Shown here: one piece after another, positions 35,664 through 44,826 of the stretch | How positions within the stretch are numbered: the first letter of the stretch is position 1 | Layout: each line of letters opens with the position of its first letter | Assembly (NCBI GenBank): GCA_014860115.1 | Contig: JACZKK010000039.1 | Coordinates: 1-64,000, forward strand | Direction of reading: 5' to 3' | DNA length: 64,000 nt | Source of the DNA: Ignavibacteriaceae bacterium | GTDB lineage: Bacteria > Bacteroidota > Ignavibacteria > Ignavibacteriales > Ignavibacteriaceae | Made by a program: the position numbers and the translations under genes | Notes under the pieces: generated by a model | Database searches by the model: none | Told to the model about the DNA's origin: nothing | Seen by the model: only the letters and a program-made list of their open reading frames with translations

Positions 35664-37223
35664 ATGCGTATGAAAAAATCTGTTGCTGAAAATCCGGCCG
35701 CTAAGAAATATGAGCAAATTGTTAATATCATTCTGGCAATTTCCATCATTAATCTTCTTATCTACATTTTCACTCTTTACTATACATCCTATGGAATTTT
35801 CCGTGATGAACTTTACTATATCGCCTGCGCAAACCGTCCGGCTTTCGGTTATGTTGATCAGCCGCCTTTATCTATCTGGATACTTGCTGCCTGGAAATTT
35901 CTTCTTGGTGATTCGCTGTTTGTCATAAGATTACTTCCCGCATTTATCAGTTCCATAACAATATTCATACTCGGACTGTTTACGCTCAGGCTTGGCGGCG
36001 GAAGGAGTGCTGTAATTATTTCTACTGTTACATTTATGCTCACTCCTATTTTCCTTGGGATGACTACAATCTATTCAATGAACGTTTTCGATTTCTTCTT
36101 CTGGATATTAGCAGCCTATATTTTTCTTCAGATACTTGAATCCTCTAACAATAAACTCTGGTATACGCTTGGTATTGTTATCGGGCTCGGGCTGCTTAAC
36201 AAAACGAGTATGCTCTGGTTAGTTGCCGGTGTGTTTGCCGGGACCATATTTACTCCATTGCGGGAAGATCTGAAAACAAAATATCCATACATCGCTGCAT
36301 TAATTGCTTTGCTGATATTCTCTCCGTACATAATTTGGAATTTGTTCCATGATTTTGCTCATCTTGAATTTATGAGTAATGCGGCAGCACACAAATACGG
36401 AGGATTAACCCCTATCTCATTTATTCTTGATATGATTTTAATTCTTAATCCGTTTTCGTTTTTTATCTGGATCCCCGGTTTAATATTTTACTTCTTCAAC
36501 AGAAATGCACGTATCTTCCGACCGCTGGGATATATCTGGATTACAACTTTTGTTATTCTTTTTATTAATTGGCACAGCAAGGCGGAATATCTTGCCCCGG
36601 CATTTCAGATTCTGTTTGCGGGTGGAGCTGTTATGATAGTTCAATGGAATGCAAGAATTCCCCGCTTAAAATATGCGCTTGTAATACCGGTTATTGTTTT
36701 AAATCTTATCCTTGCACCGCTTGCACGTCCGCTGCTTCCAATAAAATCTTTTCTTGGTTTTCAATCGGCATTAGAGTTAAAACCACCGAACAACGAAGGA
36801 CACGAAACCGAACTGCCGCAGTTTTATGCTGATATGTTCGGCTGGGAAGAATTGGCAAAAAATGTTTACAGCGTTTACCAGTCGCTTCCCGAAGAAGAAA
36901 AAAGACGCACAGTTATTTACTGCAATAACTATGGTGAAGCCGGAGCCCTTGAGTACTTCGGCAAAAAATACAAATTGCCGAAAGTTATTTGCCCGCATAA
37001 TAATTACTGGTACTGGTGGCCGGAAAACCTTAACGCAGCAACTGTTATTATTATCGGGGGAAATATTGAAGAGCATCGTCAGTCTCTTGAGCAGGTAGAA
37101 GCTGCGGGAGTACACAAAACAAAATACGCAATGCCTTACGAAAACAATTTGACTCTCTTTATAGGCAGAGGGCTAAAAGTAACTCTCCGGCAAGTTATGC
37201 TGAGTAATAAAATATTTATTTAG
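35664..37223 (+). CDS. GT39-like glycosyltransferase (ArnT/PMT_2 family)
   Basis: A 519-residue membrane protein with about eleven hydrophobic helices and a periplasmic C-terminal part. The first loop contains YGIFRDELYYIACANRPAFGYVDQPPLS, the catalytic DE segment of the dolichyl-phosphate-mannose-type (PMT_2, ArnT-like) transferases. Such enzymes move a sugar from a polyprenyl phosphate carrier to lipid A or protein in the periplasm. The acceptor is unknown. TAAGGAG precedes the start. The gene borders the left end of the accessory island. Confidence 0.88.
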   Translation: MRMKKSVAENPAAKKYEQIVNIILAISIINLLIYIFTLYYTSYGIFRDELYYIACANRPAFGYVDQPPLSIWILAAWKFLLGDSLFVIRLLPAFISSITIFILGLFTLRLGGGRSAVIISTVTFMLTPIFLGMTTIYSMNVFDFFFWILAAYIFLQILESSNNKLWYTLGIVIGLGLLNKTSMLWLVAGVFAGTIFTPLREDLKTKYPYIAALIALLIFSPYIIWNLFHDFAHLEFMSNAAAHKYGGLTPISFILDMILILNPFSFFIWIPGLIFYFFNRNARIFRPLGYIWITTFVILFINWHSKAEYLAPAFQILFAGGAVMIVQWNARIPRLKYALVIPVIVLNLILAPLARPLLPIKSFLGFQSALELKPPNNEGHETELPQFYADMFGWEELAKNVYSVYQSLPEEEKRRTVIYCNNYGEAGALEYFGKKYKLPKVICPHNNYWYWWPENLNAATVIIIGGNIEEHRQSLEQVEAAGVHKTKYAMPYENNLTLFIGRGLKVTLRQVMLSNKIFI

Positions 37224-37333
37224 ATTTTATGAGTGTAAAGAGACTTATGAGAATGAAGTACAGGGGAAAATAATTAACAGGCTGAAGGTGCCGGGGTGTT
37301 GAGGTGGGATTTTTACAGAATAATTATTGGGGT

Positions 37334-37341
37334 TAAGTTTG
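37334..37341 (+). promoter_or_regulatory. TAnnTTTG -7 box before the AbrB gene
   Basis: TAAGTTTG lies 4 bases before the start codon at 37346, which would make the transcript leaderless or nearly so. The -33 box is not clear. Confidence 0.35.
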
Positions 37342-37345
37342 TTAT

Positions 37346-37546
37346 ATGAAATTGGCAAAAGTAACAACAAGGGGACGCGTAACGATTCCCACCTCGCTTC
37401 GCAAAAAGCACAAACTTACTCCCGGAATAAAAGTAAATTCCCTAGTTACTCATGAAGAAATAAAAGCCAACATTGGCTTTCTTGGTACGAAAGGAAAATT
37501 TCTTAAAGCATTGATGAGGGAGAAGAAATTTGAGTGTGAATTATGA
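37346..37546 (+). CDS. AbrB/SpoVT-fold antitoxin-like protein
   Basis: A 66-residue protein. [26 protein letters not shown] is the swapped-hairpin AbrB DNA-binding fold, and the C-terminus ([23 protein letters not shown]) has the antitoxin tail usually found next to a VapC-type toxin. Here no toxin follows; the stop overlaps the start of the nuclease-helicase gene (ATGA), so the two are translationally coupled. It would bind its own promoter. Whether it neutralises the next protein or is only a left-over regulator is not known. Confidence 0.85.
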   Translation: MKLAKVTTRGRVTIPTSLRKKHKLTPGIKVNSLVTHEEIKANIGFLGTKGKFLKALMREKKFECEL

Positions 37547-39525
37547 ACCGCGCATTTTACTCGAGTACAATTTTTGAATTTCTCAACTTATCAAACGAAG
37601 AAATAATTGGTATTCTTGCTCTAAGTAATCAATTTAGCCTTGAGCAAACACAAAGAGATGCCTGGGTAGCAGAAATAGAAATTCTTAAAAAGGTTTTAGA
37701 AAACTATAGAAATGATGGGGCGATTTATTTAGAGTTTTCAATCCCGCGTATGGGGCAAAGAATTGATGCTGTCTTATTGATTGGTGCAGTTATTTTTGTT
37801 CTTGAATTCAAAGTCCGGGAAAAAGAGTTTACATCATATGCAATTGATCAAGTAATGGATTATGCCCTTGACTTAAAGAACTTTCACGAAACAAGTCACG
37901 AACAGTTTATTGCTCCACTTTTAATTGCTACAACTGCCAAGGCTTCTTACACAACAATAGAGTTAACTCCACACAATGATAAAATACTTTACCCCATTAG
38001 ATGTAATACAGATTTGCTTTCAGATGTCATAAAAGACGTTCTAAACTTCTGTGATGGTGAAAAGATTGAAAAAGCGATTTGGGAAAGTGGGCATTACAAA
38101 CCGACACCAACTATCATCGAAGCTGCAAGAGCATTATACTTTGGGCACTCCGTAAGCGAAATATCACGCAATGATGCAAGCGCCATTAATATCAGCAGAA
38201 CCTCGGAAGAGATTTGTAAGATAATTGATTCTTCAAGACACAATAAAAGAAAATCTATTTGCTTTGTTACTGGTGTTCCGGGTGCTGGAAAGACACTAGT
38301 TGGTTTAAACATTGCAAATAAATACTCGGATGAAAAAGATGAATTATATAGTGTGTTTTTGTCTGGGAACGGTCCGCTTGTAAAAATTTTAAGAGAAGCA
38401 TTAACAAGGGATAAAGTAAAACGTGACAAGGAAGCTGGGTTAAAAACTAAAAAAGGAGTTGTGTTTGGTGCGGTAAAATCTAAGATTCAAAATGTACATA
38501 ACTTTAGGGATGAGTGTCTTGTTGATTTAGAAAAACCACCAGTTGAACACGTGGCATTATTTGATGAAGCACAAAGAGCGTGGACTCTTGAGCAAACATC
38601 AAGTTTTATGAAGCGCAAAAAAAGTAAACCCAACTTTAATCATTCAGAACCAGAGTTTTTAATTTCTTGTTTAGATCGACATAGTGATTGGGCGGTAGTC
38701 GTTTGTTTGGTGGGTGGTGGTCAAGAGATTAATACAGGAGAAGCAGGAATAAGTGAATGGATAAATTCAGTTCACAATACTTTTAACGATTGGGATGTAT
38801 ATATTTCTTCGAGGCTGACGGATAGTGAATATGCGGCAGGTGAAGCATTGAAGATATTGGAAGGAAGAAATAGTGTTAATTATAATGATGCATTACATCT
38901 CGCCGTTTCGATGCGATCTTTTAGAGCAGAAAATGTTTCATTATTAATAAAACAAATTCTTGATTTAAATGCTGAAGATGCTAAATCAACTTTGAATAAG
39001 GTTAACTCAAAATATCCTATTGTAATAACTCGTGATCTGAATAAAGCAAAGCAATGGATTAAGGCTCAGGCGCGTGGTTCTGAGCGATATGGAATAGTCG
39101 TTTCTTCACAAGCCGAGAGATTAAGACCACATTCGATATTTGTAAGTTCTCCAATGGATCCTGTTCATTGGTTTCTTGATGATAAGGATGATGTTCGCTC
39201 TTCTTATTATTTAGAAGATGTTGCTACTGAATTTGATGTCCAAGGTTTAGAACTTGATTGGGTTTGTGTTACTTGGGATGCCGATTTTCGTTATACAAAA
39301 AAAGAGTGGCAACATTGGTCATTTAAAGGAAACAAGTGGCAGAAAATAAAAAAGCCAGAGAGACAAAATTATTTAAAAAATGCTTATCGTGTATTACTAA
39401 CTCGAGCACGTCAAGGAATGGTGATTGTTATTCCTGAAGGAAATGATGATGATCCTACTCGTCCACCAAAATTTTATGATCCCACATTCAATTATCTTAT
39501 AGAAATAGGATTCAAAGAAATATAA
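37543..39525 (+). CDS. DUF2075 nuclease-helicase
   Basis: A 660-residue protein. The first 200 residues have a PD-(D/E)xK-like nuclease pattern ([20 protein letters not shown]75, then VLEFKV with E88 and K90). Residues 240-640 form a DUF2075/Schlafen-like helicase: Walker A GVPGAGKT (244-251), Walker B ALFDEAQ, sensor region [15 protein letters not shown], and the C-terminal helicase motif [20 protein letters not shown]. It overlaps the AbrB-like gene by four bases. A nucleic-acid-degrading defence role is plausible from domain content and position next to DarTG. Confidence 0.87.
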   Translation: MNRAFYSSTIFEFLNLSNEEIIGILALSNQFSLEQTQRDAWVAEIEILKKVLENYRNDGAIYLEFSIPRMGQRIDAVLLIGAVIFVLEFKVREKEFTSYAIDQVMDYALDLKNFHETSHEQFIAPLLIATTAKASYTTIELTPHNDKILYPIRCNTDLLSDVIKDVLNFCDGEKIEKAIWESGHYKPTPTIIEAARALYFGHSVSEISRNDASAINISRTSEEICKIIDSSRHNKRKSICFVTGVPGAGKTLVGLNIANKYSDEKDELYSVFLSGNGPLVKILREALTRDKVKRDKEAGLKTKKGVVFGAVKSKIQNVHNFRDECLVDLEKPPVEHVALFDEAQRAWTLEQTSSFMKRKKSKPNFNHSEPEFLISCLDRHSDWAVVVCLVGGGQEINTGEAGISEWINSVHNTFNDWDVYISSRLTDSEYAAGEALKILEGRNSVNYNDALHLAVSMRSFRAENVSLLIKQILDLNAEDAKSTLNKVNSKYPIVITRDLNKAKQWIKAQARGSERYGIVVSSQAERLRPHSIFVSSPMDPVHWFLDDKDDVRSSYYLEDVATEFDVQGLELDWVCVTWDADFRYTKKEWQHWSFKGNKWQKIKKPERQNYLKNAYRVLLTRARQGMVIVIPEGNDDDPTRPPKFYDPTFNYLIEIGFKEI

Positions 39526-39532
39526 TGCCTAC

Positions 39533-39643
39533 TCAAAAGGAGGAACTTCTCTAACTGCTAATAATGTTAAAATACTTTGTGCAAAGCATAATCTTCAAAA
39601 GTCAGATAAGATACTTTCGTTTCCGCCGATATTTTTTTCATAG
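39533..39643 (+). pseudogene. HNH endonuclease 3' end, remnant 1
   Basis: Beginning right after the nuclease-helicase stop, the frame reads SKGGTSLTANNVKILCAKHN then QKSDKILSFPPIFFS-stop. SKGG...N...LCAKHN..KSDK is the C-terminal half of an HNH endonuclease zinc finger (usual form SKGG-T-NLQLLCA-CN-KSDK). No catalytic half is upstream. Three more copies occur in this island. After it, 39644-39748 has nothing clear. Confidence 0.6.
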
Positions 39644-39748
39644 ATTCCGGATCAAACTAGAAGTAACTTGCAACAGTATCGTATTTCAGCAAACCAAGTA
39701 TGACACAAACTCTTTTTTTATATTAGTGTTAGGTAATCTAATGATTTC

Positions 39749-39779
39749 CTCAGAGGGAAAATTGTCTCTGGGCTTTTTT
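39749..39779 (+). terminator. Terminator-like hairpin
   Basis: CTCAGAG (39749-39755) pairs with CTCTGGG (one wobble), followed by a T run. It separates the nuclease-helicase from the DarT gene. Confidence 0.7.
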
Positions 39780-39841
39780 AGTTCAAGCGACTATTATATT
39801 TTTTTATCCAAATAATATTCCGATAATAATTAGTTTCTAAC

Positions 39842-40486
39842 ATGCCATTCGCAAACAGAGGTCTTGATACTGAAATATTTAGGATTACACATTATCGTAA
39901 TTTAAACTTCACTTTACGTAATGGAATTTTTAGTAAAAATTCTGAAAACTGTGATCCAAATTATATTAATATTGGTCATCAACAGTTGATTAACGACAGA
40001 GGCGGTATTAGAATCCGTGTAGCCCCTTATGGTGTTCTAAACGATTATGTGCCATTTTATTTTGCACCTCGGTCTCCAATGTTATATTCAATCTCTCGGG
40101 GCAATGTTGCAGGTTTTAATGGAAATCAATCTGACATCGCTTATATTGTTAGTAACATTCGTTCAATTCAGCAAGCGGAGCGCCCATTCGTTTTCACTAA
40201 TGCTCACGCTTATCTTGCATTTACTGCGCAGTATAATAATATTCAAAATTTAACTAGTATTGACTGGAATATCATGAATGCCCGTTATTGGAACAGAACA
40301 ATTGATGACCCTGATAGGAGGAGCCGGCGAATGGCAGAATTACTAGTATACCAATTTGTCGATGTAACTTGTATATTAGAAGTAGTACTTTTTAACCAAC
40401 AAAAACTTGATTATACAAATCAGCTAATTGAAGAATTAAATTTAAATATTCCTACAAGGATTTGTAGAGAATGGTACTTCATATGA
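39842..40486 (+). CDS. darT: DarT ssDNA thymidine ADP-ribosyltransferase toxin
   Basis: A 214-residue toxin that ADP-ribosylates thymidine in single-stranded DNA, using NAD. Family features are FRITHYRNLNFTLRNGIFS at the start (the NAD-binding His region), VPFYFAPRSPMLYSI, PFVFTNAHAY and the catalytic glutamate E166 in RRMAELLVYQFV. The length is normal. It is followed with a four-base overlap (ATGA) by the antitoxin gene, as in known DarTG pairs, which act in phage defence. Confidence 0.94.
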   Translation: MPFANRGLDTEIFRITHYRNLNFTLRNGIFSKNSENCDPNYINIGHQQLINDRGGIRIRVAPYGVLNDYVPFYFAPRSPMLYSISRGNVAGFNGNQSDIAYIVSNIRSIQQAERPFVFTNAHAYLAFTAQYNNIQNLTSIDWNIMNARYWNRTIDDPDRRSRRMAELLVYQFVDVTCILEVVLFNQQKLDYTNQLIEELNLNIPTRICREWYFI

Positions 40487-41544
40487 TCAATTTAATTAAA
40501 AAAGGTAACCTTCTTGATGCTGATACTGAAGCGATTGTAAACACAGTAAACACTCACGGTGTAATGGGTGCCGGTGTGGCTCTTCAATTTAAAAAAGCCT
40601 TTCCCGAAAATTTTAAACTTTACGAAAAAGCTGCAAAAGAAGGCAAGATAAAAATCGGAAAAATGTTCGTTACTGAAACAGGTAAGATTACAAACCCGAA
40701 GTACATTATTAATTTTCCGACAAAGCAACACTGGCGTAATCCGTCTAAACTTGTTTGGATCAAAGAGGGTCTGGAAGACTTAAAGAAATTTATAAACAAG
40801 AAGAAAATTGGTTCAATAGCATTACCCCCACTAGGTTGTGGCAATGGTAAATTAGACTGGAATGATGTTAGGTTACTAATTGTTAGTACTCTTGAGGCTA
40901 TTACTAATCTCCAGGTTTATTTATTTGAGCCTTCGGATTTTGCTTATCAAAAAGTGTCAACAAAGACTTATACCAAAATGCCTTCATTGACAAGTACTCG
41001 TGCCATGATTGTTGCATTATTGCAGAGGTATAGAATATTGGGTTATGAGTTAACTCTTCTGGAAGCACAGAAACTCGTTTACTTTTTAGAGCGATTTGGG
41101 GAACCCCTCAAAATGAAATTTTCAAAAGGCACTTACGGTCCTTTTTCAGAAATTTTGACTCACGTTCTGTCTGACTTAGATGGTCACTATATCGCAGGTA
41201 TGAAACAAAAGACTGCTAAACCATTCGACAAAATAATCGTTAATAAAAATGAGCTTTATAAAGTATATAAATTTATTGAAAGCAACTGCTCAGAAGAACA
41301 AAAGCAAAGATTAGATAATGTTTATAAACTTATTGAAGGATTTGAATCGCCGTTGGGAATGGAACTACTGGCTACAGTTGATTTTGTGTTAATTAATGAA
41401 ATTACCCAAAATTTGTTTTCTGAAATTGATTTAGAAAAGAAAATACATTCTTGGAGTGCACGGAAACAGAAACTTATCCGTAAAGAATACATTGATATTG
41501 CACTTGAAAGATTAAAAGAGTTTGATAAACAACTTTACAGTTAA
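40483..41544 (+). CDS. darG: DarG macrodomain antitoxin
   Basis: A 353-residue antitoxin. The N-terminal macrodomain (GNLLDADTEAIVNTVNTHG, MGAGVALQFKKAFP, LPPLGCGNGKLDW) removes ADP-ribose from DNA; the C-terminal part (EAQKLVYFLERFGEP, TYGPFSEIL) is the DarT-binding half. I set the start at 40483 because its ATG overlaps the darT stop; an earlier ATG at 40471 is in the darT coding end. Both genes are intact, so the pair is expected to work. Confidence 0.95.
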   Translation: MINLIKKGNLLDADTEAIVNTVNTHGVMGAGVALQFKKAFPENFKLYEKAAKEGKIKIGKMFVTETGKITNPKYIINFPTKQHWRNPSKLVWIKEGLEDLKKFINKKKIGSIALPPLGCGNGKLDWNDVRLLIVSTLEAITNLQVYLFEPSDFAYQKVSTKTYTKMPSLTSTRAMIVALLQRYRILGYELTLLEAQKLVYFLERFGEPLKMKFSKGTYGPFSEILTHVLSDLDGHYIAGMKQKTAKPFDKIIVNKNELYKVYKFIESNCSEEQKQRLDNVYKLIEGFESPLGMELLATVDFVLINEITQNLFSEIDLEKKIHSWSARKQKLIRKEYIDIALERLKEFDKQLYS

Positions 41545-41614
41545 TCTTTATTGATCTTATCTTAAAATAAAATTCAACACTCGTATACCTTTAATTAATT
41601 ACTTAAAAGTTTTT

Positions 41615-41784
41615 CATCTGCCTTACGCAAAGAATGCTTTACTTTCAAAAGGTGAGACTTCTCTAATAGCAGCCAACATTAAGATACTCTGCGCAAAGCA
41701 TAACCTCAGTAAGTCAAATCCGTCTTCACTCCGTTACGCCGGACAGGTAAGATACTTTCCTTCCCTCCGTTGTTTCTCTCATAG
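41615..41784 (+). pseudogene. HNH endonuclease 3' end, remnant 2
   Basis: The frame reads HLPYAKNALLSKGETSLIAA then NIKILCAKHNLSKS, matching remnant 1, and its end at 41747-41784 matches KILSFPPLFLS-stop. Between them a palindromic repeat (TCACTCCGTTACGCCGGACA region) is inserted and shifts the frame. It lies 70 bases after darG. The rest of the gap to 41969 is repeats. Confidence 0.6.
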
Positions 41785-41965
41785 ATTCCCTCGTTAGATT
41801 GCTTCTCCCGCTAAGGCGGGATCGCAATGACAGGCTATTCTCATACTTCGACACTTCGATCCGTCAGAGCCGGACAGGCAAGCTCAGGACAGGCTTGCTC
41901 TGGGAGACAACCAGAGATTCTTCTCCGCCTGAGGCGGATCAGAATGACAGGAGAGAAGCATTCAA
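41785..41965. repeat. Cluster of palindromic repeats
   Basis: GATTGCTTCTCCCGC with GCGGGATCGCAATGAC, a pair of AGGCAAGCTCAGGAC / GACAGGCTTGCTCTGG arms, and GATTCTTCTCCGCC with GGCGGATCAGAATGAC. Imperfect hairpins of the dispersed type; no gene. Confidence 0.75.
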
Positions 41966-41969
41966 ATCT

Positions 41970-43187
41970 TTACATACTTTCAAACCACTGAATTGCACCA
42001 ACGATTGCAGTAGGTCCGGAATTTTCGTGAGTGCCACCGGGAATAGTTGTTAGCTGGATATTCGTTCCCCCGTTTGCTGTTAACCTTTCTACCGCAGTTA
42101 AAGAGTGCTGATACGGAGATATATCATCCGCATCTCCGTGAAAGAAATGGATCGGTGTCTGAGGTTTCCAATCGAGCAGCGTGTTTTCCTGCATTGCTGA
42201 GATAAAATCAATTTCAGTTCCGTTATTCACGTTATTTACAAAATCGGGATTCATAAGCTCTGAAAATGTTGCCGGAAGCTGGCTTTCAACCTCCCAGAAT
42301 GTTTTCGATCCGTCAAATAAGTTTTGCACCCTTGAGGAGTACGGCGCATTAAAGAAATCATTCAGGCGGTTCCATCCATAAATGTTATTATAAGCAGTTA
42401 AAATGTATGCAACATAAGCTGTGTGATTATATTGACCTGTTTGAAAAAGTGTCTGCATCATACCATTTAAATCATACGGACCGGCCATAGGAGCAACGGC
42501 GGTTAAATTAAATTCCTGAGAATATTCCGATTCAATTTTTCTTTGAGTTACCAGTGTTGCGTAACCTCCCTCTGAATAACCGGTAAGAAAAACTTTTCCA
42601 TCCAGAGTTATCTGATGTTGTGAACTATAGGTTCTGCCGGCTCGCATTAAATCAATTACAGAGGGAATAAGCGATTCTGCATGAGTATACGGGTGCATAA
42701 CATTTGAAACTCCAAAGCCGGGATAATCGGGAACAACTACTATGTAGCCCATCGATGCCATAATCAATCCGATAATACCTTCCGTTGAGTTTAACGGTGA
42801 AACTGATGCCACAAGATTGCTTTTTGTTTGTGTTCCATGCTGAATACTTACCAATGAAAAGCTGCTTCCACCCTGTGGAATCATAAGAGCTCCGGATGCA
42901 ATCATCTGTCTGCCAGATCCGTCTGTTGTAGAGTAATTAATTGAAATTGTCTCAACAGAATAGTTTAAAGTGAATGGAATTGTCATGTTCGCATTTGTAA
43001 GAATCTGTTGTATATCACCTGGCTCCGTTGTACCTAAACTATTTGATTGAACAATCTCACCTCTTTCGTGGAGTGTTGGTGAAACCGGGTCATTTTTTTC
43101 TTCTTTACTGCACGCCTGAAAACTAATCAATATGAAACTGATTGTTATAAGACTGTATAAAATTTTAAAAAAGATCTTGTTATACAT
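41970..43187 (-). CDS. Alpha/beta-hydrolase lipase-like lipoprotein
   Basis: A 405-residue lipoprotein (SFQAC, Cys26). The hydrolase fold is shown by VVVPDYPGFGVSNVMHPY, the nucleophile elbow FLTGYSEGGYATLV (Ser in G-x-S-x-G), an acidic HGDADD and the catalytic His in PGGTHENSGP. It is closest in appearance to secretory-lipase/feruloyl-esterase-like proteins. The only minus-strand gene in the island, it lies between two HNH remnants and has no obvious link to defence. Confidence 0.85.
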   Translation of the reverse strand: MYNKIFFKILYSLITISFILISFQACSKEEKNDPVSPTLHERGEIVQSNSLGTTEPGDIQQILTNANMTIPFTLNYSVETISINYSTTDGSGRQMIASGALMIPQGGSSFSLVSIQHGTQTKSNLVASVSPLNSTEGIIGLIMASMGYIVVVPDYPGFGVSNVMHPYTHAESLIPSVIDLMRAGRTYSSQHQITLDGKVFLTGYSEGGYATLVTQRKIESEYSQEFNLTAVAPMAGPYDLNGMMQTLFQTGQYNHTAYVAYILTAYNNIYGWNRLNDFFNAPYSSRVQNLFDGSKTFWEVESQLPATFSELMNPDFVNNVNNGTEIDFISAMQENTLLDWKPQTPIHFFHGDADDISPYQHSLTAVERLTANGGTNIQLTTIPGGTHENSGPTAIVGAIQWFESM

Positions 43188-43291
43188 AACGCCTCCTTAA
43201 AGAATTGGGACTTTATTTATTAATCCGAAAAGAAAATAGTAATTACTCACCCGGGTTTTAATTAATATCTGATTTATGGGATATAAATATT

Positions 43292-43471
43292 ATGGAGTGC
43301 AGATATTGCATTTTGAATGGTGACACTTGCCTAAAAGCAACAAATGTTCTCCTACTATATATGAAGCATAATTTAAAAAAGTCAGATCTGCCTTCACTTC
43401 GTTTCGGACGGACAAGTAGGATACTTCCTTGCCGCCTATCCTCCTTCGGCGGACAAGTATTTCTTTCATAG
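43292..43471 (+). pseudogene. HNH endonuclease 3' end, remnant 3
   Basis: A 59-codon frame MECRYCILNGDTCLKATNVL then LLYMKHNLKKSD aligns with the other copies (NGDT = KGGT, YMKHN = CAKHN). It also keeps the upstream CxxC of the HNH zinc finger, joined after an internal deletion. Two palindromic repeats follow, one around 43392-43419 and one around 43436-43456; the end VFLS-stop is preserved. Just upstream, 43188-43291 holds nothing clear. Confidence 0.55.
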
Positions 43472-43551
43472 ATTCCAAACACCCCACCTGCCAGACAGGT
43501 TAACTTCTTCTTCTTCATAGCCAAAGAGATTAAGAAACAGTTGACTTACTA

Positions 43552-43594
43552 ACGGAATTAACGTAAATTCCGTCAGTTGATTGACGGTATTTTT
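43552..43594 (+). promoter_or_regulatory. Overlapping hairpins upstream of ATPase gene
   Basis: ACGGAATT (43552-43559) pairs with AATTCCGT (43566-43573). CCGTCA (43570-43575) pairs with TGACGG (43582-43587) and is followed by TATTTTT before the ATG at 43595. The two stems share CCGT, so only one can form at a time. An attenuator or an operator is possible. Confidence 0.45.
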
Positions 43595-44731
43595 ATGATA
43601 ATAACCAGAAAAGCTCAAAATTTACTTGAAAATATAATAAAACCCGGAAAAGTGGTTGTATTACACGGCGCCAGAAGAGTTGGAAAAACTTTCCTTCTAA
43701 AAGAGTATCTGAAAACAGTTAAGGAAAAATATATCTTCTGGAACGGAGAGGATTTTGCTGTCCACGAGCTATTAAGCAGAAGAAGTGTTCAAAATTATAA
43801 AAACATTTTGGGCAGCACTAAATTACTTGTGATAGATGAAGCGCAGAAGATCCCAGAAATAGGACATGTATTGAAACTGATTGTGGATTCTTTTGAAGAT
43901 TTGAAAATAATTGTAACGGGCTCATCCGCATTCGATATAGCTAACCTTACAGGCGAGCCATTAACAGGAAGAAAGTATGAGATTGTAATGTATCCTGTTT
44001 CAGAAAATGAATTCCGGCAGTTTGAAAATTTTGAAGAGAGATATGATAATCTTTTACAGCGTTTGGTTTACGGAAATATGCCCGAGTTAATTAATACCAG
44101 TGATCCCGATGATAAAGCAGCATATCTTCGTGAGCTTGTAACATCATATTTACTGAAAGATATTCTGGCATTTGAAAACATCAAAAACTCTTCCAAGATG
44201 ATTGATCTTCTTAAGCTGATTGCATATCAAACCGGGAATGAAGTATCAATTGAAGAACTTGGAAGACAGATTGGAATGTCAAAAAATACTGTTGAGAAGT
44301 ATCTTGATCTTCTTTCAAAAGTTTTTGTTGTTTATCGGCTAAACGGTTTTAGCAGGAATTTGCGAAAAGAGGTTGTTAAGAATTCCAGGTGGTACTTTTT
44401 TGATAATGGGATACGCAACGCAATCATTGCAAACTTCAATCCTGTAACTCTAAGAGAGGACAGGAGATTGTTATGGGAGAATTATATGATGAGCGAACGC
44501 ATAAAATTTCTTAGTTACTCCCGGGTAGTCTGCAACAGATATTTTTGGCGAACATATGACAAACAGGAGATCGATCTAGTAGAAGAGAGAGAGGGCGGGT
44601 TGTTTGCTTATGAATTTAAATGGAAGAATGCGAAAACTAAATCTCCTGCTGCCTGGCAAAAAAATTATCCGGGTTCGCTATTCGAAGTGATTACAACTGA
44701 AAATTATTCTGATTGGTTGAGCCAAAAGTAA
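43595..44731 (+). CDS. AAA ATPase with DUF4143
   Basis: A 378-residue protein. Walker A GARRVGKT (25-32), Walker B LLVIDEAQ and sensor IVTGSSAFD form the AAA core; then a winged-helix region (EVSIEELGRQIGMSKNTVEKYL) and the DUF4143 nuclease-like domain (YFFDNGIRNA, then DKQEIDLVE and AYEFKW, a D...E-x-K pattern). I set the start at 43595; an in-frame ATG at 43577 lies inside the hairpin. Such genes spread by transfer and are common near mobile or defence loci; the role is unknown. Confidence 0.88.
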   Translation: MIITRKAQNLLENIIKPGKVVVLHGARRVGKTFLLKEYLKTVKEKYIFWNGEDFAVHELLSRRSVQNYKNILGSTKLLVIDEAQKIPEIGHVLKLIVDSFEDLKIIVTGSSAFDIANLTGEPLTGRKYEIVMYPVSENEFRQFENFEERYDNLLQRLVYGNMPELINTSDPDDKAAYLRELVTSYLLKDILAFENIKNSSKMIDLLKLIAYQTGNEVSIEELGRQIGMSKNTVEKYLDLLSKVFVVYRLNGFSRNLRKEVVKNSRWYFFDNGIRNAIIANFNPVTLREDRRLLWENYMMSERIKFLSYSRVVCNRYFWRTYDKQEIDLVEEREGGLFAYEFKWKNAKTKSPAAWQKNYPGSLFEVITTENYSDWLSQK

Positions 44732-44826
44732 TATTTTAATTCGAGATATTAACTGTTAATAAAACAGTCAGTAGCATTTCATATATAAATAACAACCCGC
44801 TTTCTATAAATCTACGACAGGCAGGT

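Noticed and set aside
41799..42053. An 84-codon plus-strand open frame
   Set aside because: It runs through a palindromic repeat cluster into the antisense of the lipase gene; the product is repeat-derived.
43258..43524. Minus-strand open frames of 88 and 65 codons
   Set aside because: They read antisense across HNH remnant 3 and its repeats; the plus-strand frame explains the sequence better.
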